Of a stretch of DNA of 11,615 nt, positions 1 through 7,125 are shown piece by piece. The position numbers and the translations under genes were made by a program. Below the pieces are notes generated by a model. It was not told where the DNA came from, searched no databases, and saw only the letters and a program-made list of their open reading frames with translations. The first letter of the stretch is position 1; each line of letters starts with the position of its first letter. This DNA is from an uncultured Fretibacterium sp. (GTDB lineage: Bacteria; Synergistota; Synergistia; Synergistales; Aminobacteriaceae), in assembly GCA_905373185.1 (NCBI GenBank), contig CAJPSE010000035.1:1-11615 (forward strand), written 5' to 3'.

Positions 1-1266
1 TTCCCCCTCCCTCACGTCCCAGAAGCGCGGGATCAGGCTGGCGACGGTGGATTTACCCCCACCCGAGGGGCCCACGAGGGCGGTTACCCTCCCCTCCTCC
101 GCATGAAAGGAGACGGAGGAGAGGGCACGGGCGCGCGTGGAGAGGGCGTTGGCGTTTTCCGATCCCTCCGCGTTGTAGGAGAAGGTCACGTCCCGGAACT
201 CAACGTCGAACCGCTTCGGCGTCCTGGGGTCCCGGGGCTCGGGGACGGGCTTTCGGTTCATCACAGCCTCGATGCGCTCTACGCCCTCGTCGATCTGCCG
301 TCCCTGCATGGCCAGCATCGCCAGGCTCATCATGGGGGCCGCCGCGCCGGGCGCCATCACCACGAAGAACAGGAACGTCAGCGCAAAGGCCTGGCCCGTC
401 GGATCGTCCCGAAGGATCAGGAGCCCGACGGGCAGCAGGAGGGCGAGGAAGGAGTTGGCGACCACGCGAAACAGGATGTAACCGTTCTGGAAGGCGTTGG
501 TGAACTGGATGCACAGCCTCCCGTAGTCCTGGAGGTCGGCGTAGAAGCCCCGGAAGGACTGTACAGTGCGGCCGAACACCTTGACAATCTGCATCCCGCG
601 GACGTACTGGACCGCCGAGGCGTTGACCCGCTCCAGCGTGTCGTAGTACGCTTTCAGGTTGTCCCGGCCCTTCTTCCCGAACCAGAGGGACCCCTGGAAG
701 GCGAGCGCAGCGACGAACGCCCCGACGCAGGTCAGCGCCAGGGGCGCGCTGAGGAAGAGCAGAGCCCCGACCAGGACGAGCACCGTGGTCACGGCATCGA
801 CCACCTCCGGGATCTTATGGGCGACGAAGAGCTCGATGTCCTCGACGTTCTGCTCCATCGTCTTCTTGACCGCGCCGATGGTGGTGCCCGAGAGGAACCC
901 CAGCGGCAGCCTGCCGATGTGGCGGGCGAGCCCCATGCGGATGCCGTACAGGATTCGGAACGCGGCCACGTGCGAGGCCATCAGGGACGCGTACCGAACG
1001 ACGAACCCCAGCACCATGGCCCCGAAGGCGACAGCCCCCTGACGGATGAAGAAACCGGAGTTCTCCGACGTCACCCCATGCTGTAGGAGTTCGCCCAGGA
1101 TGAAGTACACGTTCAGGAAGGGCGCCAGCATCAGCGCTGCGCTGACGGCCGAGAGCACGCAGGAGAGCGTCACCAGTCCCCGCCGCTGCCCGGCTATCTC
1201 CAGAAGCCGGGCGATCCCGCTCCTTTTCTTTTTCTCCAGATTCTTTTTCTCGTTCTTTTTCTCCAT
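1..1266 (-). CDS. ABC exporter, fused permease/ATPase (partial, C-terminus beyond window)
   Basis: Open frame from ATG at 1266 to the window edge: 422 codons, no stop. It is a type-I ABC exporter half-transporter, with the six-helix membrane domain first and the nucleotide-binding domain after it. Residues 1-16 are a Lys/Glu-rich leader, followed by hydrophobic segments at roughly 30-55, 70-95, 145-180 and 245-300. The ATPase domain starts near 350 (FDVEFRDVTFSYN). Walker A is GPSGGGKST at 399-407, with Lys405 as the phosphate-binding residue. The Q-loop, LSGGQ signature and Walker B would lie beyond the window. The start is supported by an AAAGGGG Shine-Dalgarno nine bases upstream. Half-transporters work as dimers, so a partner gene may follow outside the window. 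The cargo (lipid, peptide, siderophore or drug) cannot be told from this part. It is divergent from nifJ. Confidence 0.9.
   Translation of the reverse strand, partial: MEKKNEKKNLEKKKRSGIARLLEIAGQRRGLVTLSCVLSAVSAALMLAPFLNVYFILGELLQHGVTSENSGFFIRQGAVAFGAMVLGFVVRYASLMASHVAAFRILYGIRMGLARHIGRLPLGFLSGTTIGAVKKTMEQNVEDIELFVAHKIPEVVDAVTTVLVLVGALLFLSAPLALTCVGAFVAALAFQGSLWFGKKGRDNLKAYYDTLERVNASAVQYVRGMQIVKVFGRTVQSFRGFYADLQDYGRLCIQFTNAFQNGYILFRVVANSFLALLLPVGLLILRDDPTGQAFALTFLFFVVMAPGAAAPMMSLAMLAMQGRQIDEGVERIEAVMNRKPVPEPRDPRTPKRFDVEFRDVTFSYNAEGSENANALSTRARALSSVSFHAEEGRVTALVGPSGGGKSTVASLIPRFWDVREGE
1225..1263 (-). repeat. Three 12-nt repeats encoding the Lys-rich N-terminus
   Basis: Directly after the ABC exporter ATG, the unit GAGAAAAAGAA(C/T/A), coding E-K-K-N/K, occurs three times: 1263-1252, 1251-1240 and 1236-1225, with one CTG codon before the third. 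The result is a homopurine tract on the coding strand. Gain or loss of a unit would keep the frame and only change the length of the charged cytoplasmic tail. Confidence 0.7.
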
Positions 1267-1290
1267 GAGAACACGCCCCTTTCCAAAAGC

Positions 1291-1312
1291 CTCTCCGAAG
1301 CATCGAGGAGAG
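1291..1312 (-). promoter_or_regulatory. Leader hairpin upstream of the ABC exporter
   Basis: CTCTCC (1291-1296) pairs perfectly with GGAGAG (1307-1312) around a 10-nt loop. It lies 25-46 bases upstream of the exporter start, so it would sit in the 5' leader of its mRNA. No T-run follows, so it is not an intrinsic terminator. A role in mRNA stability or translation is only inference. Confidence 0.3.
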
Positions 1313-1474
1313 TTGCAGCTTACAAACTCCAACGCCCTATTCTACAACGTTCCCATTCCCCGGGACATGGCAGAACGGGAGCAAAACATGACGGATCGGG
1401 AGAAGATGGTCCATAGTTTCTTCCTTTTACAAGGGCTGCTTATAAGTTCGAGGATACATAACGCAAAGTTTTGA

Positions 1475-1492
1475 TTTTCCGTTCACGGAACA
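1475..1492. promoter_or_regulatory. Inverted repeat upstream of nifJ, candidate operator
   Basis: TTCCGT (1477-1482), a two-base centre, then ACGGAA (1485-1490) form a perfect 6+6 palindrome. Extending by two bases each way adds one more pair (T1475/A1492) and one mismatch. The right arm CGGAACA recurs at 1522-1528, 36 bp downstream, where it overlaps the expected -35 position. This looks like a protein-binding site; the regulator is unknown. It does not match the usual Rex or FNR consensus as I know them. Confidence 0.4.
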
Positions 1493-1521
1493 ACGACGCT
1501 TAATATATGAAGCGAGTGCTG

Positions 1522-1550
1522 CGGAACAGACATAGGGTATCGGTTATAAT
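1522..1550 (+). promoter_or_regulatory. Putative nifJ promoter
   Basis: A perfect TATAAT -10 box lies at 1545-1550. The hexamer 17 bp upstream (CGGAAC, 1522-1527) is a poor -35, so the promoter may need an activator. Transcription would begin near 1557, leaving a leader of about 75 nt. That leader carries a small hairpin, AGTGG (1561-1565) with CCACT (1573-1577). Confidence 0.5.
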
Positions 1551-1615
1551 AGAAAATGGAAGTGGCGGGTTCCCACTGAATTTTCACAAAGACGTACTGA
1601 AAAAGAGCACATCTT

Positions 1616-1625
1616 AAGGAGGGGG
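1616..1625 (+). promoter_or_regulatory. nifJ ribosome binding site fixing a TTG start
   Basis: AAGGAGGGGG is near-perfectly complementary to the 16S 3' end, with six bases to TTG at 1632. The next in-frame ATG is residue 10, only a few bases inside conserved N-terminal sequence and without its own Shine-Dalgarno. The site therefore settles the unusual start codon. Confidence 0.85.
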
Positions 1626-1631
1626 ATTCTT

Positions 1632-4600
1632 TTGGAGGTCAAAAAGACCAAGAAGACGATGGACGGAAACGAGGCGGCGGCGTGGGTATCCTACGCGTTT
1701 ACGGAGGTTGCGACGATCTATCCGATCACCCCTTCCTCCCCGATGGCGGAGCATGTTGACCGCTGGTCGGCGGAGGGACATCTCAACCTGTTCGGTCAGA
1801 GGGTGAGACTGGTGGAGATGCAGGCGGAGCACGGGGCCGCCGGGGCCATGCATGGCGCGCTCGAGGCGGGGGCTCTGGCGACGTCCTACACGGCGGCCCA
1901 GGGGTTGATGCTGATGATTCCCCCGATGTACCGCATCGCCGGGCAGCTGCACCCCGGGGTGCTTCACGTCAGCTCCAGGACGGTGGGAACCCACGCCTTC
2001 TCCATCTTCGGGGACCAGTCCGACGTCATGGCGTGCCGTCAGACCGGGTTTGCGCTGCTCTCCTCGGGCAGCGTCCAGGAGGTGGCGGACCTGGCGGGGG
2101 TGGCGCACCTGGCGGCCATCAAGGGACGGGTGCCCTTTCTGCACTACTTCGACGGGTTCCGGACCTCTCACGAGATCCAGAAGATAGAGGTGCTCGACTA
2201 CGAGGAATTCGGAAAGCTGCTGGACTGGGGCGCCGTGGACGCTTTCCGCAAGACGGCGCTGAACTCCGAGTATCCGGTCCAGCGCAGCACGGTGCAGAAC
2301 CCGGATATCTTCTTCCAGGCACGGGAGGCCTGCAACCCCTGGTACGACAATCTGCCCGAGGTCGTCGAGGGCTACTTGAAGGAGATCAGCCGTCTGACGG
2401 GCCGGCATTACGGGCTTTTCAACTATTGGGGCGTCCCTGACGCCGAGCGCGTCGTCGTGGCCATGGGGTCGGTCAGCGGCGTCCTTCGGGAGGTCGTGGA
2501 ACACCTCAACGCCAAGGGGGAGAAGGTGGGCTTTCTGCAGGTCCATCTCTACCGGCCCTTCTCCGAGGAGCGCCTGATCGCGGCGCTGCCGGGGACCGCG
2601 AAACGGGTCACCGTCCTGGACCGGACGAAGGAGCCGGGGGCGTCCGGGGAACCGCTGTTCAAGGATGTGGCGACCGCGATGATCGGCCGCGCCGAACATC
2701 CGGCCATCTACGCCGGGCGCTATGGGCTCTCCTCCAAGGACGTCACGCCCGCTCAGATGCTGGCGGTGTTCGACAACATGAGCCAGCCCGAGCCGAGAAA
2801 CCATTTTACGGTGGGCATCAACGACGACGTCACCCACCTGTCCATTCCGGTCGGGCCGATCGTGGATACGGGCGACCCGGGGACGGTCAACTGCAAGTTC
2901 TGGGGTCTGGGCTCCGACGGCACGGTCGGGGCGAACAAGAACTCCATCAAAATCATCGGGGACAACACGGACTTCTATGTCCAGGCCTACTTCGAGTACG
3001 ACACGAAAAAGTCCGGCGGCGTGACGAAGTCGCACCTGCGCTTCGGCAGGAACCCCATCCACTCGACCTACCTCGTCAGCTCCGCGGACTTCGTGGCCTG
3101 CCACAACCCCTCCTACATCGGGCGGTACGACATCGTATCCGACGTCAAGCCCGGCGGGGCCTTCCTTCTGAACTGCGCCTGGGACCTCCAGGGGCTCGAG
3201 GAGAACCTGCCGGCCTCGGTGAAGCGGCAGATCGCCGACAAGAAGGTCCGCTTCTACACCCTCGACGCGACGGGCATCGCCCAGAAGATGGGTTTGGGCG
3301 GGCGCATCAACACCCTGCTCCAGTCGGCCTTCTTCAAGATCTCCGAGATCCTCCCCACCGCGGATGCCGTGCGCTACATGAAGGACGCCATCAAAAAAAC
3401 CTACGGCAGCAAGGGCGACAAGGTCCTGAACATGAACTACGACGCCGTGGACCGCGGCATCGAGGGCCTGGTGCAGGTCGAGGTCCCCGCCTCCTGGGCG
3501 GTGCTGGAGCCCGAACCCGCCCAGCGCCCCAGCGAGGACCTGCCGCGCTACATCCGGGAGGTCCTCATCCCCGTGAACGCCCTCAAGGGGGACGATTTGC
3601 CCGTGAGCACGTTTGTGGACGACGCCAACGGCACCGTCCCTCTGGGGACCTCCAAGTACGAGAAGCGCGGGACGGCGATCAACGTCCCCCAGTGGATCCC
3701 CGAGAACTGCATCCAGTGCAACCAGTGCGCCTTCGTCTGCCCCCACGCCTCCATCCGTCCCTTCCTCTTGGACGAAGGGGAGAGGGCCGCGGCGCCGAAG
3801 GACTACATCACACTCCCGGGGCGGGGCAAGGGAATGGAGGGCTACGGGTTCCGCATCCAGGTGGATCCCCTGGACTGCGTCGGCTGCGGAAGCTGTGCCG
3901 AGACCTGTCCCGCCAAGAACAAGGCACTGGTCATGAAGCCTTTGGATACCCAGCTCCCCGAGATGGAGAACTGGAACTACTCCCTGACCGTCTCCGAGAA
4001 GCCGAACCCGCTGGACAAGTTCTCGGTGAAGGGGAGCCAGTTCGAGCAGCCGCTGCTGGAGTTCTCCGGCGCCTGCGCCGGGTGCGGCGAGACGCCCTAC
4101 ATGAAGCTGATGACGCAGCTCTTCGGCGACCGCATGTATCTGGCCAACGCTACGGGATGCACCCAGGCCTGGGGCGCGGCCTCCCCCTGCGTCCCCTACA
4201 CCACCAACAGCCGGGGTCACGGGCCGGCCTTCTCCAACTCGCTCTTCGAGAACAACGCGGAGTTCAGCCTCGGGATGTGCTTCGCCGTCGAGCAGCAGCG
4301 CGAGCAGCTGGCCATGAGGGCGCGTGCGTTTCTCCCCCGCTGCTCGGACGAGCCCCTGAAGAATGCCCTGACCGCGTGGCTCGACGGGTTCAACAAGACC
4401 GAGGGGACGCGGGAGCGCGCCGACGAGGCGATAGCGGCCCTTGCACGCGTCGCCCCGGGCTCGGACGACGAGGACTGCCGTTACCTCTGGCAGAACCGCG
4501 AGCACTTCGTCAAGAAGTCCATGTGGATGTACGGAGGGGACGGCTGGGCCTACGACATCGGCTACGGCGGGTTGGACCACGTCTTGGCCCTCGGGCCCGA

Positions 4601-5192
4601 CGTCAACATCCTGGTGGTGGACACGGAGGTCTACTCCAACACGGGCGGACAGTCCTCCAAGGCCACGCCTGTCGGGGCGGTGGCGCAGTTCGCGGCGTCG
4701 GGCAAGAAGGTCCGGAAAAAGGACCTCGGCACGATGGTAATGAACTATGGAAACGTCTACGTCGCTCAGGTGGCGATGGGCGCCGACCCCAACCACTTGG
4801 TCAAGGTTCTGAAGGAGGCGGAGTCCTACAGGGGGCCGTCTTTGGTCATAGCCTACGCGCCCTGCATCAACCACGGGATCGTCAAGGGCATGGGATTCTC
4901 CCAGAAGGAGTCCAAGCTGGCCGTCGAGGCCGGGTACTGGCACCTCTATCGCTACGATCCCCGGCGGGTCAAGGAGGGACTCAATCCGTTCGTCCTGGAC
5001 TCCAAGGCGCCCACCCGTCCGCTGAGGGAGTTCCTGATGGGCGAGGTCCGTTATTCGGCTCTCGAACGTACCTTCCCGGAGGAGGCGAAGGTGCTCATCG
5101 CCATGGCCGAGGAGGACGCGAAGGAGAAGTACGAGCGCTACAGGCAGATGGCAGCCATGAAGGAGATCGGCCTCGTCGCCGCTGCCAGCTGA
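1632..5192 (+). CDS. nifJ: Pyruvate:ferredoxin (flavodoxin) oxidoreductase
   Basis: A 1186-aa single-chain PFOR, full length for the family. It cleaves pyruvate oxidatively with CoA to acetyl-CoA, CO2 and reduced ferredoxin, in the cytoplasm. Domain order is canonical: N-terminal pyruvate/TPP domain with YPITPSSPM at 30-38 and the expected substrate/TPP residues Thr33, Glu66 and Arg116; the CoA-region domain; the gamma-like domain with the GLGSDGTVGANKNS motif; and a two-cluster ferredoxin domain (Cys 693/696/699/703 and 749/752/755/759). The C-terminal TPP domain follows, with proximal-cluster cysteines 815, 818, 843 and 1078, GDGWAYDIGYGG from about 970, and YSNTGGQ with Asn1003. All key residues are present. 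The start is TTG at 1632, preceded by a strong AAGGAGGGGG Shine-Dalgarno (1616-1625) six bases away; no better ATG exists nearby. It is monocistronic, with its own promoter and terminator. Confidence 0.98.
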   Translation: MEVKKTKKTMDGNEAAAWVSYAFTEVATIYPITPSSPMAEHVDRWSAEGHLNLFGQRVRLVEMQAEHGAAGAMHGALEAGALATSYTAAQGLMLMIPPMYRIAGQLHPGVLHVSSRTVGTHAFSIFGDQSDVMACRQTGFALLSSGSVQEVADLAGVAHLAAIKGRVPFLHYFDGFRTSHEIQKIEVLDYEEFGKLLDWGAVDAFRKTALNSEYPVQRSTVQNPDIFFQAREACNPWYDNLPEVVEGYLKEISRLTGRHYGLFNYWGVPDAERVVVAMGSVSGVLREVVEHLNAKGEKVGFLQVHLYRPFSEERLIAALPGTAKRVTVLDRTKEPGASGEPLFKDVATAMIGRAEHPAIYAGRYGLSSKDVTPAQMLAVFDNMSQPEPRNHFTVGINDDVTHLSIPVGPIVDTGDPGTVNCKFWGLGSDGTVGANKNSIKIIGDNTDFYVQAYFEYDTKKSGGVTKSHLRFGRNPIHSTYLVSSADFVACHNPSYIGRYDIVSDVKPGGAFLLNCAWDLQGLEENLPASVKRQIADKKVRFYTLDATGIAQKMGLGGRINTLLQSAFFKISEILPTADAVRYMKDAIKKTYGSKGDKVLNMNYDAVDRGIEGLVQVEVPASWAVLEPEPAQRPSEDLPRYIREVLIPVNALKGDDLPVSTFVDDANGTVPLGTSKYEKRGTAINVPQWIPENCIQCNQCAFVCPHASIRPFLLDEGERAAAPKDYITLPGRGKGMEGYGFRIQVDPLDCVGCGSCAETCPAKNKALVMKPLDTQLPEMENWNYSLTVSEKPNPLDKFSVKGSQFEQPLLEFSGACAGCGETPYMKLMTQLFGDRMYLANATGCTQAWGAASPCVPYTTNSRGHGPAFSNSLFENNAEFSLGMCFAVEQQREQLAMRARAFLPRCSDEPLKNALTAWLDGFNKTEGTRERADEAIAALARVAPGSDDEDCRYLWQNREHFVKKSMWMYGGDGWAYDIGYGGLDHVLALGPDVNILVVDTEVYSNTGGQSSKATPVGAVAQFAASGKKVRKKDLGTMVMNYGNVYVAQVAMGADPNHLVKVLKEAESYRGPSLVIAYAPCINHGIVKGMGFSQKESKLAVEAGYWHLYRYDPRRVKEGLNPFVLDSKAPTRPLREFLMGEVRYSALERTFPEEAKVLIAMAEEDAKEKYERYRQMAAMKEIGLVAAAS

Positions 5193-5230
5193 TCCGCCTG
5201 CTCCCCTTACCGGAGGCAAAAAACGACAGC

Positions 5231-5270
5231 AAGTCCCGCCAACGAGAGGTTGGCGGGACTTTTTATTTTT
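5231..5270 (+). terminator. Intrinsic terminator of nifJ
   Basis: A perfect 13-bp stem (5231-5243 with 5249-5261), a GAGAG loop and the tail TTTTATTTTT. It lies 39 bases after the nifJ stop. The opposite strand also shows a T-run (complement of A5219-5223), but seven bases separate it from the stem, so termination of the converging DUF979 transcript is possible though weaker. The rest of 5193-5307 holds nothing else visible. Confidence 0.95.
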
Positions 5271-5307
5271 ATTCGACGCTCCTCGATTATTGGGACAGGA
5301 GAAGGGC

Positions 5308-6249
5308 CTAAAAAGCCAGGAAGTACATCAGGGCGATGTTTATCAGGAGCAGCAGCAGCGCCGTGCCCCTCTGCACCCTGAGTACCTCGTTCAGGTTCCG
5401 GATCCCCAGGCGCTCCGCGGGAAGGACGTTGAAATTCAGGCCCACGGGGGTCATCAGGGTTCCACAGTAGCCGGAGAGCATCGCGATGATCCCAGCCGCG
5501 GCGGGATCGGCCCCAAACCGTTGGACGACCAGCGGGATCCCTATCCCCGAGGAGACGACGAGAAAGGCGGGAAAGGCGTTCCCCATCATCATGGAGAGGA
5601 ACGCCGTAATGACACAATAGACGATGGTGGCCATCAGCCTGCTGTCTATCATGACAAACGAATCAGTTATCTCCAGAATGAAGCCGCCCATTCCAACGGC
5701 CTCGAACACCACCCCGAAGGCAGCCAGCAGCTGGGGAAGAAGCGCCCCCCACCCCATGGTGTCGAACATCCTGTGTCCATCCTGTATGAGAGCGGCAGGC
5801 GTCTCGCGGAAAAACAGCATGAAACAGATAAGAATAATGATGTTGCTGATCCCGAAAGCGGGCAGGATCTCCACATCACAAGCCCAATGGAGAGCCAGAG
5901 TGGAGGCGAACAAAATCAGGAACGGCGAAAAAAGCCACCTTCCAAAACGAGCTGCGTCGGCCATTCGGCGCTCCTCAGAAGGAAGCTTGTGTTGATCCGG
6001 CTTGACGCCTATCACTACGACGATAAGCACCATCAGGACAACGCACGTTCCCGTGACAACGGGAGGAAGGACCGTTCCAAAGGCGAACGTTCCCCCCAAG
6101 AGCCCCGAGAAGAGGACTTTGCCCCACTTCTTGGGGCTATCGTTGACAAGATACAGCAGGGAGGAGGTAAACAGAAGGACCCCCAGGATGCGATAGATGA
6201 TTTCCATGTCAAGAGTGTTGAAAAGTTCCGATATCGTCATCGGGTTCAC
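5308..6249 (-). CDS. DUF979 family integral membrane protein
   Basis: 313 aa, strongly hydrophobic, with about nine to ten membrane spans along its length and a charged cytoplasmic-type loop near residues 82-103. Recognisable features of the DUF979 family as I know it are MGNAFPAF (222-229) and the glycine/proline-rich segment from GYCGTLMTPVG (260-270) into NFNVLPA. Such G/N/P-rich breaks inside membrane helices resemble substrate sites of secondary transporters. The start is taken as GTG at 6249, which overlaps the DUF969 stop by four bases (GTGA) and implies translational coupling. An ATG three codons later (6240) is an alternative. DUF979 and DUF969 normally occur together, probably as one two-subunit permease. 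Pcp sits just upstream, so 5-oxoproline or pyroglutamyl peptides are the natural substrate guess; this is inference from neighbourhood. Confidence 0.85.
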   Translation of the reverse strand: MNPMTISELFNTLDMEIIYRILGVLLFTSSLLYLVNDSPKKWGKVLFSGLLGGTFAFGTVLPPVVTGTCVVLMVLIVVVIGVKPDQHKLPSEERRMADAARFGRWLFSPFLILFASTLALHWACDVEILPAFGISNIIILICFMLFFRETPAALIQDGHRMFDTMGWGALLPQLLAAFGVVFEAVGMGGFILEITDSFVMIDSRLMATIVYCVITAFLSMMMGNAFPAFLVVSSGIGIPLVVQRFGADPAAAGIIAMLSGYCGTLMTPVGLNFNVLPAERLGIRNLNEVLRVQRGTALLLLLINIALMYFLAF

Positions 6250-6920
6250 TCTCTCCAGGTCTTTTCGCCGGACTCACGGCGCAGGAGCGAGTCCAGAAGA
6301 GCACACTGCACCATAACGATGACATAGGCCGCCAACGCTGTGGGAACGGCATAAAGGATGAGCCTGAGGATGCTGACCGTATATCCCGCCTGTTCCAATA
6401 CCGCCCTGACGAACAGGCTTCCCCCCGACGCGATGAAGAGCAACTGACCAAAGAAATTGCCGCAGTTCTCCGTCGCCACGACCATCGCCTTGACGTGGTC
6501 GACTATGCTGGGCAGCAGCCTTCCCTCCCGTTTTGCGGCCTCGAGGACCATCGGGGCGATGAGAGTATGGGCTATTTGATGCCCCCCGAGCGTGATGCCC
6601 AGCGCTACCGAGACCTGCCGGAGCGTCATGTACAGCTGCAGAATATGTCCGGCCGTAGCGTCCTTGACATGCTGGAATTCGGCCTCTATTTTTTTGTGCA
6701 GCCCCAATCGCTCAAGGAGCCCCCACAAGGGCAGGAGCAGAAGAAAAATCGACAAGAAACGGTGTGCTACAAAGGCGTTCCCGATCATTTCGAGGATGGC
6801 GATGGGGGATATCCCGGCAAACATACCCATAACGAAGACAACGAGCAAAATGGTCAGAAGCAGATTGAACTCGAAAGTCGTACCAATCAGGATGATCAGG
6901 ATACCGATCAGGTTGATCAA
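6246..6920 (-). CDS. DUF969 family integral membrane protein
   Basis: 224 aa with membrane spans at roughly 2-18, 20-38, 53-70, 105-125, 145-172 and 182-210. Conserved-looking motifs are GGHQIAH (112-118) and ENCGNFFGQ (151-159), both placed inside or next to helices as expected for a permease core. The start is TTG at 6920: the Shine-Dalgarno GGGGAGG (6934-6928) lies seven bases upstream and no in-frame ATG or GTG fits better. It is the first gene of a two-gene unit; its stop overlaps the GTG of DUF979. Its likely role is one half of a heteromeric transporter whose substrate is not proven. The family assignment is confident; the function is inferred from pcp next door. Confidence 0.85.
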   Translation of the reverse strand: MINLIGILIILIGTTFEFNLLLTILLVVFVMGMFAGISPIAILEMIGNAFVAHRFLSIFLLLLPLWGLLERLGLHKKIEAEFQHVKDATAGHILQLYMTLRQVSVALGITLGGHQIAHTLIAPMVLEAAKREGRLLPSIVDHVKAMVVATENCGNFFGQLLFIASGGSLFVRAVLEQAGYTVSILRLILYAVPTALAAYVIVMVQCALLDSLLRRESGEKTWRE

Positions 6921-6950
6921 GGTTCACCCTCCCCGTGGATGAGCAAACAA

Positions 6951-6990
6951 AAGAGAGATTTTGCCAGAGAGATTTCGATGCCGTCTCTCA
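6951..6990 (-). repeat. Repeated AGAGAGATTT with complementary arm in DUF969 leader
   Basis: AGAGAGATTT occurs twice on the plus strand (6952-6961 and 6966-6975, 14 bp apart), followed by TCTCTC at 6984-6989. In the DUF969 transcript the GAGAGA arm can pair with either downstream TCTCTC copy, giving two mutually exclusive hairpins about 20-35 nt before the Shine-Dalgarno. This may be a simple regulatory leader or chance. Confidence 0.35.
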
Positions 6991-7032
6991 CGGGATGCCC
7001 TGCATGACCTCAGCACCCCTCGTTTCTTCAGC

Positions 7033-7061
7033 AGTATAGCACACTGGGCACACCAGGCAGA
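7033..7061 (-). promoter_or_regulatory. Putative promoter of the DUF969-DUF979 operon
   Basis: On the minus strand TATACT (7038-7033) is preceded by TGC, giving an extended -10 (TGnTATACT). The -35 region 17 bp upstream is poor, which an extended -10 can tolerate. The leader would be about 105 nt. The promoter lies after the pcp terminator, so the transport genes can be expressed independently of pcp. Confidence 0.45.
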
Positions 7062-7090
7062 GTCGGGTCCAGCCATTTTTTCGGCCTATC

Positions 7091-7118
7091 GTAAGAAAAG
7101 GCCCCTCTGAAGGGGTCC
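7091..7118 (-). terminator. Probable terminator of pcp
   Basis: On the minus strand, eight bases or so past the pcp stop, CCCCT (7115-7111) pairs with AGGGG (7106-7102) across a four-base loop. One A/C mismatch and one more G-C pair extend the stem. TTTTCTT follows. It is of moderate strength, so readthrough into DUF969 is plausible. Confidence 0.5.
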
Positions 7119-7125
7119 GCCCTCG

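Larger units (their letters stand above)
1267..1631. promoter_or_regulatory. Divergent intergenic region between ABC exporter and nifJ
   Basis: 365 bp with no convincing gene. The half nearest nifJ is distinctly AT-rich. It must hold the promoters of both divergent genes. On the nifJ side there is a -10 box and an inverted repeat, listed separately. On the exporter side TAGAAT can be read on the minus strand near 1340-1346, but it lacks a good -35 partner. No tRNA, riboswitch or small-protein frame with a ribosome site was found. Confidence 0.6.

Noticed and set aside
103..1303. Plus-strand frame 103-1086 and minus-strand frame 815-1303 over the ABC exporter
   Set aside because: Both lie in the wrong frame relative to the continuous exporter frame, which carries the membrane helices and Walker A. 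They show only biased-composition protein.
1614..5219. A 1201-codon open frame antisense to the whole of nifJ
   Set aside because: It mirrors nifJ codon usage (G/C in third positions removes antisense stops), has low-complexity Arg/Gly/Leu/Val-rich protein without family motifs and no ribosome site. nifJ is unequivocal on the other strand.
3692..5311. A 539-codon plus-strand frame overlapping the nifJ 3' half
   Set aside because: An out-of-frame shadow of the GC-rich nifJ coding sequence. The translated product is Arg/Gly/Pro-rich without domains, and it runs on through the nifJ terminator.
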